Positions 24,496 to 33,180 of a DNA stretch of 64,000 bases are shown here, piece by piece; position 1 is the first letter of the stretch, and each line of letters opens with the position of its first letter. A program made the translations under genes and the position numbers. The notes beneath the pieces are model-generated. The model had not been told where the DNA came from. It searched no databases and saw only the letters and a list, made by a program, of their open reading frames with translations. Source of the DNA: Amycolatopsis camponoti (GTDB lineage: Bacteria; Actinomycetota; Actinomycetes; Mycobacteriales; Pseudonocardiaceae); assembly GCF_902497555.1 (NCBI RefSeq), contig NZ_CABVGP010000003.1:1054001-1118000 (forward strand). The letters run 5' to 3'.

Positions 24496-26304
24496 TCAGA
24501 AATTCGAAATCACTGAGGTGAACACCTGGTTGATCGAGTCCGGTTTGGACGAATCGTACTCCGATCCCTCGGTCGCTTCGGCGATCTGCTTCAGCACGCC
24601 CTGGTCGGCGTCCGAGCCGTAAGCGATCGTGAACAGCCGGACCGTCTCCGCGTTGCCCTCCGGCCGCAGCTGCGGCAGCAGGTGATCGAGGTCGACGCCG
24701 CCGGAGTCCTCGTTGCGTCCGTCGGTCAGCACCACGACCGCGTTGATCGCCGACGGGTCGATGTGCGCCTTCATGTACTCGTACGCGGCCTGCGAAGAGT
24801 CGTAGAGCCCGGTGCCCGCCTGCGGCGTCAGCCCGCCGAGCCGCGACGCCAGCGTCTCCTTGCCGCTGTTCCCGAGCGCCTGCACCGGGACCAGCTCCTG
24901 GTAGTCCCGGTCGCCGTCGAGGTGGGTCGAGAACTGCCAGAGCCCGACCTGGTCGCGCGGCACGAACTGGCCGAGCGCGTCGATCGCGGCCTGCTTGGCC
25001 AGGTCGATCTTGCTCTTCCCGGTGCCCTTGACCTCGTCGCCCATCGAGCCCGAGACGTCCACGACCAGCAGCACGTTCGCCTTCTTGCGCAGCTCGGTCC
25101 ACGTCGTCAGCAGCTTCGAGAGCACCGTCGGCGACGGCGGCCGCAGGAAGCTGATCTTCGCGTCCGGCTGGGCGCCGTTCTGGGTCGTGACCTGCGCGCC
25201 CGGCTGACCGTCGAACGAGCGGAAGCCCAGCGCGGCGAACTTCTGCTGCGTCTCCGGGCCGCGCAGATAGCCCAGGAAGTCGGTGGCGATCTGCTTGCGC
25301 GTCGCGTCGGCCCAGTTCAGCGTGACGAACGGGTGGTCGGAGTTGAGCGTGCCGTCCGCCGGGTAGATCGCGACGAGCGGCACCTTCGGCGGCGCGTGCT
25401 GGCCGACCTTCGCCGGGTCGTTCGTCGGGTTGCCCTGGTTGTAGCCGATCAGCGAGCTCTCCTCGACGGTCACCGCCGAGATGTAGGACAGCGCCGCGCC
25501 GCGGTCGTCGGCCTTCTGCAGGTTCGTCAGGAAGGTCAGCGTGTTGTCGCCGTAGTGCACGATCGCCTGCTCGATGTTCGTGACGAACTGCTTCGCCTCG
25601 GGCTTCTCGAGCGCGGCCGCGGTGAGGTCGGACGACGTGCCGGTCGCCGCGTAGTAAGCGCCGATGGTCGCGTTCAGCCCCGCGGTCGAGATGTTCGGGT
25701 TCGTCTTGCCGAGCCGGAACTTGCCCCACTCCGGGTGGCCGTACTTCGCCCAGCCGGCCGGGTCGGTCGCCAGCGTGGCGAGGTCCTTCCAGCCGATCGG
25801 CTTGGCCGGCCAGCCCAGCGCCTCGGCCATCGGCTTCGGCATCGCGACGGTCAGCGGCGAGTTCGCGATCGACTGCGGGTCCCCGTCCGGCACGATCGAC
25901 GCCGAGTCGCCCTTCGCGTTGACGCGCAGCAGGTTGACCCAGCCGCTCGCGGCCGGCGTCCAGACGTCCGGGCGCGGGCCGTCGGTGGCCTCGTTCCAGC
26001 CGTTCGCCAGCGCCTGCATCGCGATGCCCGACGACTTCGACTTCACGACGACGTCGACGCAGTGGCCGGCGACGGTCCGTCCGGAGTAGGCCTTCGCGGC
26101 TTCCTGGACTATTCCGACCTTTTCCGGGGACGACGCGACGGTGAGTGCGATGGCGTCCGAGCCCGTGCATTTCGGCTCGTCCGCCTCGTCGGCCGAGTCG
26201 CTGGTCCAATACCGGATTCCGACGATCAAGCCGGCGGCGACCAGGATCGCGGCCAGGAACGGGAGAAACTTTCTCTTGCGCCGTGCTGGTTGGGAATTGA
26301 TCAT
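24496..26304 (-). CDS. substrate-binding protein fused to VWA domain, membrane-anchored
   Basis: This 602-residue exported protein has a basic start (RRKRKFL) and one membrane helix (about 13-31). An extracellular solute-binding domain of the molybdate/SBP_bac_11 type covers about 45-375 (LTVASSPEKVGIVQEAAKAYSG; GRPDVWTPAASGW). A von Willebrand factor A domain covers about 400-600. The metal site (MIDAS) is intact: DVSGSMG (about 411-417), a Thr in TGLYDSS and the Asp in VLTDGRNE. The N-terminal helix keeps it on the outer face of the membrane. Such fusions could sense a ligand and pass it to a protein partner through VWA. The next two genes on the strand encode the candidate partners. The ligand is unknown. 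Confidence 0.87.
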   Translation of the reverse strand: MINSQPARRKRKFLPFLAAILVAAGLIVGIRYWTSDSADEADEPKCTGSDAIALTVASSPEKVGIVQEAAKAYSGRTVAGHCVDVVVKSKSSGIAMQALANGWNEATDGPRPDVWTPAASGWVNLLRVNAKGDSASIVPDGDPQSIANSPLTVAMPKPMAEALGWPAKPIGWKDLATLATDPAGWAKYGHPEWGKFRLGKTNPNISTAGLNATIGAYYAATGTSSDLTAAALEKPEAKQFVTNIEQAIVHYGDNTLTFLTNLQKADDRGAALSYISAVTVEESSLIGYNQGNPTNDPAKVGQHAPPKVPLVAIYPADGTLNSDHPFVTLNWADATRKQIATDFLGYLRGPETQQKFAALGFRSFDGQPGAQVTTQNGAQPDAKISFLRPPSPTVLSKLLTTWTELRKKANVLLVVDVSGSMGDEVKGTGKSKIDLAKQAAIDALGQFVPRDQVGLWQFSTHLDGDRDYQELVPVQALGNSGKETLASRLGGLTPQAGTGLYDSSQAAYEYMKAHIDPSAINAVVVLTDGRNEDSGGVDLDHLLPQLRPEGNAETVRLFTIAYGSDADQGVLKQIAEATEGSEYDSSKPDSINQVFTSVISNF

Positions 26305-26319
26305 CGAATCCTCCCCGAT

Positions 26320-26351
26320 CCGCCGCCGGAAATGCCATTATCCGGCAGCGG
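26320..26351 (-). terminator. hairpin between hmgA and the VWA gene
   Basis: CCGCCGCCGGA (26320-26330) pairs with TCCGGCAGCGG (26341-26351) with one mismatch and a 10-base loop. On the minus strand it comes 33 bases after the hmgA stop and just before the VWA gene. It could end the hmgA message or sit in the VWA leader. Confidence 0.45.
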
Positions 26352-26383
26352 AACGGGAGCGGGACGGTAATTCGGGAACTTGA

Positions 26384-27556
26384 CTATCCCTTAGGGCCGC
26401 GACGCGACCACGTCCACGCGTAGCCGGGGTCTTCGGACGCGTCGGCGGCCTCGCCGAGCTCCAGCGGCGCGAACGTGTCGACCATGACGGCGGTCTCGTC
26501 GAAGAACTCCGCGCCGATCGACGCCTCCGCCGCGCCCGGCTGCGGGCCGTGCGTGAAGCCCGACGGGTGCAGCGACAGCGAGCCGACGCCGATCCCGGAG
26601 CCCTTGCGGGCCTCGTAGTTGCCGCGTACGTAGAACATCAGCTCGTCGGAGTCGACGTTCGCGTGGTTGTACGGCACCGGGATCGAGTCCTCGTGGTAGT
26701 CGACCTTCCGCGGGCAGAAGGAGCAGACGACGAAGTTCGGGCCCTCGAACGTCTGGTGCACCGGCGGCGGCTGGTGCACGCGGCCGGTGATCGGCTCGAA
26801 GTCGTCGATGTTGAAGGCCCACGGGTACAGGCAGCCGTCCCAGCCGACGACGTCGAAGGGGTGCGTCGCGTACGTGTAGCGCGTCAGGCCCGCGCGGTGC
26901 CGCACGAGCACGTCGACGTCCTCGCCGTCCACGACCAGCGGCGACGACGGCCCGCGGACGTCGCGCTCGCAGTACGGCGAGTGCTCCAGGAACTGGCCCT
27001 TCGCCGACAGGTACCGCTTCGGCGGCCCGATGTGCCCGCGCGCCTCGAGGATGAAGAGGCCGACCTCGCCGTGGGGGACGACGCGGTAGGTGCACGACGT
27101 CGGGAGCACGAGGTAGTCGCCGTCGCCGATCTCGAGGCTGCCGTAGATCGTCTCGACGGTCGCGGAGCCGCCCTGGACGTAGAACAGCTCGTCGCCGGCC
27201 GCGTTGCGGTAGAGCGGGCTGGGCGCGGTCGCCGTGACGAACCCGATGGTCACGTCGTTGTTGCCGAACAGCCGCCGCCGGTCCGTCACCGCGTCGGCCT
27301 CGGCGCCGAACTTGAGGTCCTGCGTCCGGTAGGCCCGCGGCTTGAGCGGGTGGTTCGGCGTCAGCGTCCCGCGGTCCTCCTCGACCGCCACGGCGTCGAC
27401 GATCGCCGTGGGCAGGCCTCGGTGGTACAGCAGCGCGGAGTCGGCGGAGAAGCCTTCGACGCCCATCAGCTCCTCGGCGTAGAGCCCGCCGTCCGGCTTC
27501 CGGAACGCGGTGTGCCGCTTGTGCGGGATCTCACCTACTCGCCGGTAGTAAGGCAT
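26384..27556 (-). CDS. hmgA: homogentisate 1,2-dioxygenase
   Basis: This 390-residue cupin-type dioxygenase cleaves homogentisate to maleylacetoacetate in tyrosine and phenylalanine breakdown. The iron ligands are visible as the His and Glu in YNHANVDSDELMFY and the His in LHPSGFTHGPQPGA. The N-terminus MPYYRRVGEIPHKRHTAFR fits the family. The ATG at 27556 is preferred over upstream in-frame starts because AAGGGG lies about 8 bases before it and homology begins there. It is somewhat shorter than the eukaryotic enzyme, as usual for actinobacterial forms. It is divergent from an unknown gene and an IclR regulator that together probably form its control region. Confidence 0.92.
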   Translation of the reverse strand: MPYYRRVGEIPHKRHTAFRKPDGGLYAEELMGVEGFSADSALLYHRGLPTAIVDAVAVEEDRGTLTPNHPLKPRAYRTQDLKFGAEADAVTDRRRLFGNNDVTIGFVTATAPSPLYRNAAGDELFYVQGGSATVETIYGSLEIGDGDYLVLPTSCTYRVVPHGEVGLFILEARGHIGPPKRYLSAKGQFLEHSPYCERDVRGPSSPLVVDGEDVDVLVRHRAGLTRYTYATHPFDVVGWDGCLYPWAFNIDDFEPITGRVHQPPPVHQTFEGPNFVVCSFCPRKVDYHEDSIPVPYNHANVDSDELMFYVRGNYEARKGSGIGVGSLSLHPSGFTHGPQPGAAEASIGAEFFDETAVMVDTFAPLELGEAADASEDPGYAWTWSRRGPKG

Positions 27557-27602
27557 CGACAACCCCTTCAGAAGCGTCCGCTGTGCGAACGATTTTGTCC
27601 TC

Positions 27603-28496
27603 ATGTCGTACGCTACTAGCGTGTCATTCGTGTCAAGCGCTGTGGAACTCACGCCCCCCGGCCCCCGTGGGATTCCTCCCCTGTTCGCGAGGCTCGTCGA
27701 CGACTCGGCGCTGTTCCCTCCCGGCGATGCGGCCATGCCCGAAGCCCTCCGCGCGCACTTCGCGAGCCGGGAGTCCGAGCACGCCGGTGTACTGGGGGTT
27801 TTCCTCTGTCAAGCCTCGCGGTTGCCGGAGCTGATCACCGAGTTGATCAAGATCAAGCCGAAGCAGCCGTTGCCCCTGTCGCTGATCATCGACACCGGTC
27901 TCGGCGGCGTCCCGAAGGCGATCTCGATCGTCGAGTCGCGCAGCGAGCTGCTGGCGCTGCGGATGGTCGAGATGCCGGCGCCGTCGGACGTCGACGAGGT
28001 GTGGCTGGAGCGCGTCTCGGAGTTCGTCCCGGAGGACGTCATCCGCGTCGTCGAGCCGCGGCGCGGCGTCGGCTGGCTGGACGGCGTGCGGAAGGTCATC
28101 GAGCACGGCAGCTGGCCGAAGATCCGCTGCGGCGGCAAGGCGGGCGAGAACTTCCCCAACGTCGACGAGGTCGCGGACTTCCTCGCGGTGGTCAGCGGGT
28201 CCTCCGGCGCCTCGTTCAAGGCGACGAACAGCCTGCACCGCGCCGTCCGGCACACCGATCCGGACACCGGCTTCGTGCACCACGGCTTCCTGAACCTGCT
28301 CGTGGCCTCCGCGCGCAGCCTCTCCGGCGGCGACGTCCGCGGTGCGCTGGAGTCGACCGACGCCGAGGCGCTGGCCGAAGAGGCCCGCGGGTTGTCCGAG
28401 CAGGCCGCGAAGGCCGTCCGGGCGCTCTTCGCGTCGTACGCGGCGGCTTCGTTCGAGCAGCCCGTCGCCGACATGGGCGAACTCGGCTTGCTGTGA
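27603..28496 (+). CDS. conserved protein of unknown function, divergent from hmgA
   Basis: This 297-residue (or shorter) cytosolic protein has no family I can name. Its N-terminal part contains PPLFARLVDDSALFPPGDAAM. The middle is hydrophobic-alternating (LPLSLIIDTGLGG), suggesting an alpha/beta barrel-like fold, and FRATNSLHRAVRH-like residues lie at about 210-220 (KATNSLHRAVRHTD). The pattern KIRCGG...FPNVDEVADFL also suggests a TIM-barrel type enzyme. In-frame GTGs at 27621, 27630 and 27642 compete with the ATG at 27603; the TACGCTACTAG just upstream of 27621 looks like a -10 box, so a leaderless GTG start at 27621 is plausible. It is translationally coupled to the IclR gene by a GTGA overlap. 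Confidence 0.7.
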   Translation: MSYATSVSFVSSAVELTPPGPRGIPPLFARLVDDSALFPPGDAAMPEALRAHFASRESEHAGVLGVFLCQASRLPELITELIKIKPKQPLPLSLIIDTGLGGVPKAISIVESRSELLALRMVEMPAPSDVDEVWLERVSEFVPEDVIRVVEPRRGVGWLDGVRKVIEHGSWPKIRCGGKAGENFPNVDEVADFLAVVSGSSGASFKATNSLHRAVRHTDPDTGFVHHGFLNLLVASARSLSGGDVRGALESTDAEALAEEARGLSEQAAKAVRALFASYAAASFEQPVADMGELGLL

Positions 28497-29128
28497 CCGG
28501 CCGGGAGGGGTCGCTGACGCTCGACCGAGGCTTGGCGCTGCTGCAGGCAGTGGCCGACGCCGGTGGCGACGCGGCGACCATCTCCGAGCTGGCCGTGGCC
28601 ATCGGGGCCAGCCGCGCGGCCGTCTACCGCCTGCTCGTGCCGCTGTCGGAGCGCGGGCTGGTCTGGCGCGACGGCACCAAGGTCCGGCTCGGCGTCGGCC
28701 TGCTCCGGCTGGCCGGGCAGGTGCTCCCGCAGCTGCGGGACGCGGCCGGTCCGGTGCTGCGGGAGCTGGCCGAGAAGGTCGGCGCGACCGCGCACCTGTC
28801 CGTCGCCCAGGGGACGCAAGCGCTTGCGGTGGCCGTCGTCGAGCCGTCGTGGACGAGCTTCCACGTCGCCTACCGCGTCGGGAGCCGGCACTCGCTGACG
28901 GCGGGTGCGGCCGGCAAGGCGATGTCCCTGCGTCCGGGCGGCGACGGCTGGGTGACGTCGACGGGCGAGCTGGAGGCGGGCGCGTCCGGCGTCGCGGCGC
29001 CGGTTCGCGGCGTGCCGGGGCTGAAGGCGAGCGTCGGGGTCGTTTCGATGGAGCCGCTGAAAGCCGCCGAGGTGGGCCCGCAGGTCGTCGCGGCCGCCGC
29101 CCGGCTGGCCGACATCCTGCGCGCTTAG
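28493..29128 (+). CDS. IclR family transcriptional regulator
   Basis: This 211-residue regulator has a winged helix at about residues 6-62 (SLTLDRGLALLQAVADAGGDAATISELAVAIGASRAAVYRLLVPL). A shortened C-terminal effector domain follows (GATAHLSVAQGTQALAVAVVEPSW). Full IclR proteins run about 250 residues, so the effector domain is compact here. Actinomycete homogentisate dioxygenase genes are often controlled by an IclR-type protein. Its location next to hmgA, coupled to the unknown gene between them, supports a role in aromatic amino acid catabolism (inference). Its stop overlaps the convergent DUF998 gene by 4 bases. Confidence 0.87.
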   Translation: MTGREGSLTLDRGLALLQAVADAGGDAATISELAVAIGASRAAVYRLLVPLSERGLVWRDGTKVRLGVGLLRLAGQVLPQLRDAAGPVLRELAEKVGATAHLSVAQGTQALAVAVVEPSWTSFHVAYRVGSRHSLTAGAAGKAMSLRPGGDGWVTSTGELEAGASGVAAPVRGVPGLKASVGVVSMEPLKAAEVGPQVVAAAARLADILRA

Positions 29129-29787
29129 CGGCGCGAGACCGCCAGCAGCGGCCGGACCATGGTCAGCAGCAGGGCGACGTCGATCGTGAACAGCAACCGC
29201 TCGAACAGGCCGAGCGTGACGTCCTGCTGCGCGGGGCCGACGATCAGCGTGACGACGAAGCCGGCGAGCACCACGCCGATGCTGGCGAAGCTCGCCGTGG
29301 CCAGGCGCCGGATCGTCGTCCGGCGTGGTTCCCACGGGCAGCGCTCACGGCCCTTCTTCGTCAGCACGAACGCGGCCACGGGCAGGGCGATGAACGCCGT
29401 GAGCGCGGCGAGGTTGTGGACCTGCCCGGCCGTCGAGCGCGCCTGTCCGTCCGGGTCGACGGGGACGAGCCCGCACACGAGCAGGCCGGTCGACCACACG
29501 CCGAGCAACACGCAGACGGCGGTCGTGCCCGGCCGGTGGGCCTTCGCGATGCCGGCGAGCAGGGCGACCGAGCCGAGCGAGAGGGCCAGGCACATCACGC
29601 TGAACAGGGGAGCCGCCGACGACGAGCCGAGCTTGCCGTAGACGTACTCCGACAGCGTCTGCCAGATCGGGCTGACCTGGCCGGAGAGCCGGAGGTGCAG
29701 GTCGATCGAGATGGCCACGGCGAGGCCGATGCCGCCGAGCGCGACCTGGCCGTGCAACGGCGAGACCGCGGGCAATGGCTTGTTCAC
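29125..29787 (-). CDS. DUF998 family membrane protein
   Basis: This 220-residue protein has about six membrane helices and the DUF998 pattern: ISIDLHLRLSGQVSPIWQTLSEYVYG near the N-terminus, and VHNLAALTAFIALPVAAFVLT in the middle. The family has no known function. The GTG at 29787 is chosen because GGGTGGAAG lies just upstream on the minus strand and longer frames upstream are not membrane-like. It follows the GDT1-like gene by 56 bases on the same strand; that gap holds a CCTTTCG/CGAAAGG hairpin (29799-29816). Confidence 0.82.
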   Translation of the reverse strand: MNKPLPAVSPLHGQVALGGIGLAVAISIDLHLRLSGQVSPIWQTLSEYVYGKLGSSSAAPLFSVMCLALSLGSVALLAGIAKAHRPGTTAVCVLLGVWSTGLLVCGLVPVDPDGQARSTAGQVHNLAALTAFIALPVAAFVLTKKGRERCPWEPRRTTIRRLATASFASIGVVLAGFVVTLIVGPAQQDVTLGLFERLLFTIDVALLLTMVRPLLAVSRR

Positions 29788-29843
29788 CTGGCTTCCACCC
29801 TTTCGTTTCCGAAAGGTTACCCGGTGAACCTGTGAGGCAGCGG

Positions 29844-30443
29844 TCAGAAGGCGAGCTGGAGCAGGGCGAACGCCGCGAACCCGGCGAACACGAACCCGGC
29901 GCAGCGCTGGATCAGCTTCGGGTTGATCCGGCTGCGGATCTTCCCGCCGATGAACACCGCGAGCCCGGCCACGACGATGAGCGCGGCGAACGCGCCGACG
30001 CCGACGGCGACGGGGTTGCCGATGCGGGCGGCGAGGCTCGCCGTCGCGAGCTGGGAGGCGTCGCCCCACTCGGCGGCGAAGAGCACGCCGAACGACGTCA
30101 TCGCGGAGCGCAGGAAGGACAGCGGAGCGGGGCCGACGCGCGAAGCGTCTTCGCCTGCTTCGTCGGCTTCGCTGAATCCCTCGCGAAGGAGCATGAAAGA
30201 GCCGAGGCCGAACATCGCGGCGACCACCAGCGAAAGGACCAGGTCCGGCAACAGGGTCAGCACACTGCCGAACGCGACCGCGATGACGCATTGCACGGCG
30301 AACGCCGCGCAGACCCCGGCGAATACCGGACCACCGCGGAAACGGGTGGTCAGCACCAGGGTCGCGACCAGCGTCTTGTCCGGCAGCTCCACGGCGAGGA
30401 CCAGGCCGAACGCGGTGAGCAGCGCCACCATTGCGGAAGTCAT
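29844..30443 (-). CDS. GDT1/TMEM165 family cation (Mn2+/Ca2+) transporter
   Basis: This 199-residue protein has six predicted helices arranged as two repeats, each with the family's metal-binding signature: ELPDKT near the N-terminus and EWGDAS in the second half. These correspond to the E-x-G-D-(K/R)-(T/S) motif, with Pro in place of Gly in the first copy. Bacterial members export manganese. The central loop (FSEADEAGEDASR) is acidic. The leader contains a small hairpin (30456-30481) that could cover the ribosome site, so translation may be regulated. I could not recognise a yybP-ykoY manganese riboswitch here. Confidence 0.88.
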   Translation of the reverse strand: MTSAMVALLTAFGLVLAVELPDKTLVATLVLTTRFRGGPVFAGVCAAFAVQCVIAVAFGSVLTLLPDLVLSLVVAAMFGLGSFMLLREGFSEADEAGEDASRVGPAPLSFLRSAMTSFGVLFAAEWGDASQLATASLAARIGNPVAVGVGAFAALIVVAGLAVFIGGKIRSRINPKLIQRCAGFVFAGFAAFALLQLAF

Positions 30444-30455
30444 GAGTATGTTTCG

Positions 30456-30481
30456 CCCCTTTCACTTCAACGATAAAGGGG
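30456..30481 (-). promoter_or_regulatory. leader hairpin over the purine-rich ribosome site of the GDT1-type gene
   Basis: On the minus strand CCCCTTT (30475-30481) can pair with AAAGGGG (30456-30462) over a 12-base loop. The AAAGGGG is the only strong Shine-Dalgarno-like sequence before the ATG at 30443, 12 bases downstream. The stem would hide it. Confidence 0.4.
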
Positions 30482-30617
30482 AGTTTCGGAACGCCGCAAG
30501 CTGATGGCTTCCGCGAAATTGTCCGACAGGCCGTCATGAATTTGTTATCAAGCCGCGTCGCACAATTTTCTTCGGCGTACCGAAAATTCGATTGTGGGCT
30601 GCGGTAGGTTGGCGGCC

Positions 30618-31577
30618 ATGGGGTCTGAAGCGCGTGCTGCGCAGGTCAATGAGGTCATCCGCCGGCTGGAAGCTCACTACGTCTTCCCGGACGTCGCGGC
30701 GAAGCTGGCAGAAGTGCTTCGCGAGCGTCTCGGCGAAGGCGCGTACAACGGGCTGGGCGACGCGGAGTTCGCGACGCTGGTCACAACGGACCTGCAGTCG
30801 GTGAACGGCGACCAGCACCTGCGCCTGCGCCACCACGTCGACCCGGTCGCCGAAGACGGCGACGCGGCCATGAACTCCGACGGGTTCCGGGTCGAGGCCG
30901 AATTGGAAGGCTTCGGCATCGCCGAGGTCCGGCGCCTGGCCGGCAACGTCGGCTACCTCGACACGACGATGCTCTACCCGCCCGAGCTGGCCGGCCCCGC
31001 GATCGCGGCGGCGATGACGCTGCTCGCGCCCACGGACGCCCTGTTGCTGGACGTGCGCCGCAACCGCGGCGGCACCCCCGGCACGAGCGCGCTGCTGCAG
31101 ACCTACCTCGTCGACGAGCAGGTCCACTACCTCGACATCTACGAGCGCGAAGACCACAAGACCATCCAGATGTGGACGCTGCCGTACGTCCCGGGCCTGC
31201 GGTTCGGCGGTACCAAGCCGGTCTGGGTGCTGACCGGGCCGCGGACGTTCTCCGGCGGCGAGGACCTCGCGTTCTCGCTCCAGCAGCAGGGTCGCGCGAA
31301 GACGGTCGGGGAAGCCACCCGCGGCGGCGCCCACCCGCGTGAGCAGTACAAGGTGGACACCTACCTCGACGTGACCGTGTCGATCGCGCGCTCGTTCCAC
31401 CCGGAGACGGGGGAGAACTGGGAGGGCACCGGCGTCCGCCCGGACCTCCCGGTGGCCGCGGACCGGGCGTTCGACACGGCGTACGCGCTGGCGCTGGAGC
31501 ACGTCCTCGAGCTGGGTTCGGCCGGTCCGCGGCGGACGGTGACGGACGAAGCGCGGGCGGCGCTCGACCAGCTGTAG
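30618..31577 (+). CDS. S41 family peptidase (IRBP/Tsp-like)
   Basis: This 319-residue protein of the tail-specific protease/IRBP-like S41 family has an N-terminal helical domain (about 1-95). The core follows, with VGYLDTTMLYP (about 112-122), LLLDVRRNRGGTPGTSALLQTYL, the nucleophile Ser in GPRTFSGGEDLAF, and GEATRGGAHPREQY. The GGAHP ending replaces the usual catalytic Lys region, as in other IRBP-like members. No signal peptide or PDZ domain is seen, so it is probably cytosolic or released by another route. The ATG at 30618 is preferred over a GTG at 30594. It precedes cydA by 80 bases but has no evident functional link. Confidence 0.85.
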   Translation: MGSEARAAQVNEVIRRLEAHYVFPDVAAKLAEVLRERLGEGAYNGLGDAEFATLVTTDLQSVNGDQHLRLRHHVDPVAEDGDAAMNSDGFRVEAELEGFGIAEVRRLAGNVGYLDTTMLYPPELAGPAIAAAMTLLAPTDALLLDVRRNRGGTPGTSALLQTYLVDEQVHYLDIYEREDHKTIQMWTLPYVPGLRFGGTKPVWVLTGPRTFSGGEDLAFSLQQQGRAKTVGEATRGGAHPREQYKVDTYLDVTVSIARSFHPETGENWEGTGVRPDLPVAADRAFDTAYALALEHVLELGSAGPRRTVTDEARAALDQL

Positions 31578-31656
31578 TCACCCAGGACGTTGGTCCTGCG
31601 CTTGTCGGGACCACTTGATCTGGCTGTGGCCGCGCCCCCGGAGCACGCTGGACCAC

Positions 31657-33129
31657 GTGGAGGTCCTGGAGCTAGCAAGGTGGCAGTTCGGCATCACCAC
31701 CGTCTACCACTTCCTGATGGTCCCGCTGACCATCGGGCTGTCGATCCTGGTCGCGGCGATGCAGACCCGCTGGGTCCGCACCGGCGAGCTGCGGCACCTG
31801 AAGATGACCAAGTTCTGGGGCAAGCTGCTGCTGGTCAACTTCGCCATGGGCGTCGTGACCGGCATCGTGCAGGAGTTCCAGTTCGGGATGAACTGGAGCG
31901 CGTACTCGCGCTTCGTCGGCGACGTCTTCGGCGCGCCGCTCGCGATGGAAGGGCTCGTCGCGTTCTTCGTCGAGTCGACGTTCCTCGGACTGTGGATCTT
32001 CGGCTGGGACCGGCTGCCGAAGAAGGTCCACCTGGCGTGCGCGTGGGCGTTTTCGCTGGCCACGATGGCGTCGGCGTACTTCATCCTGGCCGCGAACTCG
32101 TGGATGCAGCACCCGGTCGGCGTGACGTTCGAGAACGGCAAGCCGACCATGAACTCGATCTGGGCGGTGCTGACGAACAACACGGCGCTGGCCGCGATCC
32201 CGCACACCCTCGCCGGCGCGTTCTCGGTGGCGGCGGCGTTCCTCGTGGGCGTCGCGGGCTGGCACCTGTGGCGGCGCGGCGACCATCAGGACGTCTGGCG
32301 GACTTCGCTGCGCCTCGGTGGCTGGGTCGGTGTCGCCGCGTTCGTGGTCCTCGCGATCACGGGTGACACGCAGGGCAAGCTGATGTTCGAGCAGCAGCCG
32401 ATGAAGATGGCGTCGGCGGAAGCGCTGTGCCACACGGAAAAGCCGGCGAGCTTCTCGATCATCGCGATCGGCGACGTCGCGGGGTCGAACTGTGAGGACG
32501 TCAAGACGTTCAACGTGCCCGCGCTGCTCTCGTTCCTGGCGCACAACGACTTCAAGACCGAGGTCAAGGGCGTCGAGGACCTGATCACCGAGTACCAGGC
32601 CAAGTACGGCACGAACTATCCCGACGACCCCGAGCTGGGTTCGCTGGCGGGCAAGCCGATCGACTACGTCCCCAACCTGCCGGTGACGTACTGGGGCTTC
32701 CGCATGATGATCGGCTTCGGCGCGGTGTCGGCGGGCATCGGCCTGCTGGCCCTGTGGCTGACCCGCCGCGACCGGATTCCGGGTGGCCGCTGGTTCCCGC
32801 TACTGGTCCTCGGCGGCATCGCGACGCCGTTCCTGGGCAACAGCGCGGGCTGGATCTTCACGGAGATGGGCCGTCAGCCGTTCGTGGTCGTCCCGAACCC
32901 GTCGGGCGTCGACGGGGTGTGGATGTTCACGGCCCAGGCGGTGTCGCGGCTGACGGCGGGCGAGGTCTGGACGTCCCTGATCGCGCTGACCACGGTGTAC
33001 GCGGCGCTGGGCCTGGTGGAGCTGTACCTGATGCGCAAGTACATCCGCGGCGGCGTCGACGCGGTGATGCCGCCACCGAAGAAGGACTCCGACAAGACCG
33101 ACGGCGACACGCTCGCCTTCGCGTACTGA
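31657..33129 (+). CDS. cydA: cytochrome bd ubiquinol oxidase subunit I
   Basis: This 490-residue CydA binds the haems of the bd-type terminal oxidase, which reduces oxygen to water at very low oxygen tension. Characteristic segments are LARWQFGITTVYHFLMVPLTIG at the N-terminus, GVVTGIVQEFQFGMNWSAYSR, FVESTFLGLWIFGWDRL, and GWIFTEMGRQPFVV (the Q-loop/helix region). The Q-loop is short, as in the CIO/short-loop group. The GTG at 31657 is chosen since the conserved N-terminus starts directly after it. It is followed by cydB after a 120-base gap holding three DnaA-box-like sequences, then a fused cydDC gene, forming one operon. Confidence 0.95.
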   Translation: MEVLELARWQFGITTVYHFLMVPLTIGLSILVAAMQTRWVRTGELRHLKMTKFWGKLLLVNFAMGVVTGIVQEFQFGMNWSAYSRFVGDVFGAPLAMEGLVAFFVESTFLGLWIFGWDRLPKKVHLACAWAFSLATMASAYFILAANSWMQHPVGVTFENGKPTMNSIWAVLTNNTALAAIPHTLAGAFSVAAAFLVGVAGWHLWRRGDHQDVWRTSLRLGGWVGVAAFVVLAITGDTQGKLMFEQQPMKMASAEALCHTEKPASFSIIAIGDVAGSNCEDVKTFNVPALLSFLAHNDFKTEVKGVEDLITEYQAKYGTNYPDDPELGSLAGKPIDYVPNLPVTYWGFRMMIGFGAVSAGIGLLALWLTRRDRIPGGRWFPLLVLGGIATPFLGNSAGWIFTEMGRQPFVVVPNPSGVDGVWMFTAQAVSRLTAGEVWTSLIALTTVYAALGLVELYLMRKYIRGGVDAVMPPPKKDSDKTDGDTLAFAY

Positions 33130-33180
33130 GGGGGCGGACTGGATGAACACTCAAAGTATCGACTTCTTCACTCTGCCGAG

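Noticed and set aside
30443..30617. yybP-ykoY manganese riboswitch in front of the GDT1-type gene
   Set aside because: Only a single short stem was found; the conserved loop sequences of the riboswitch could not be recognised.
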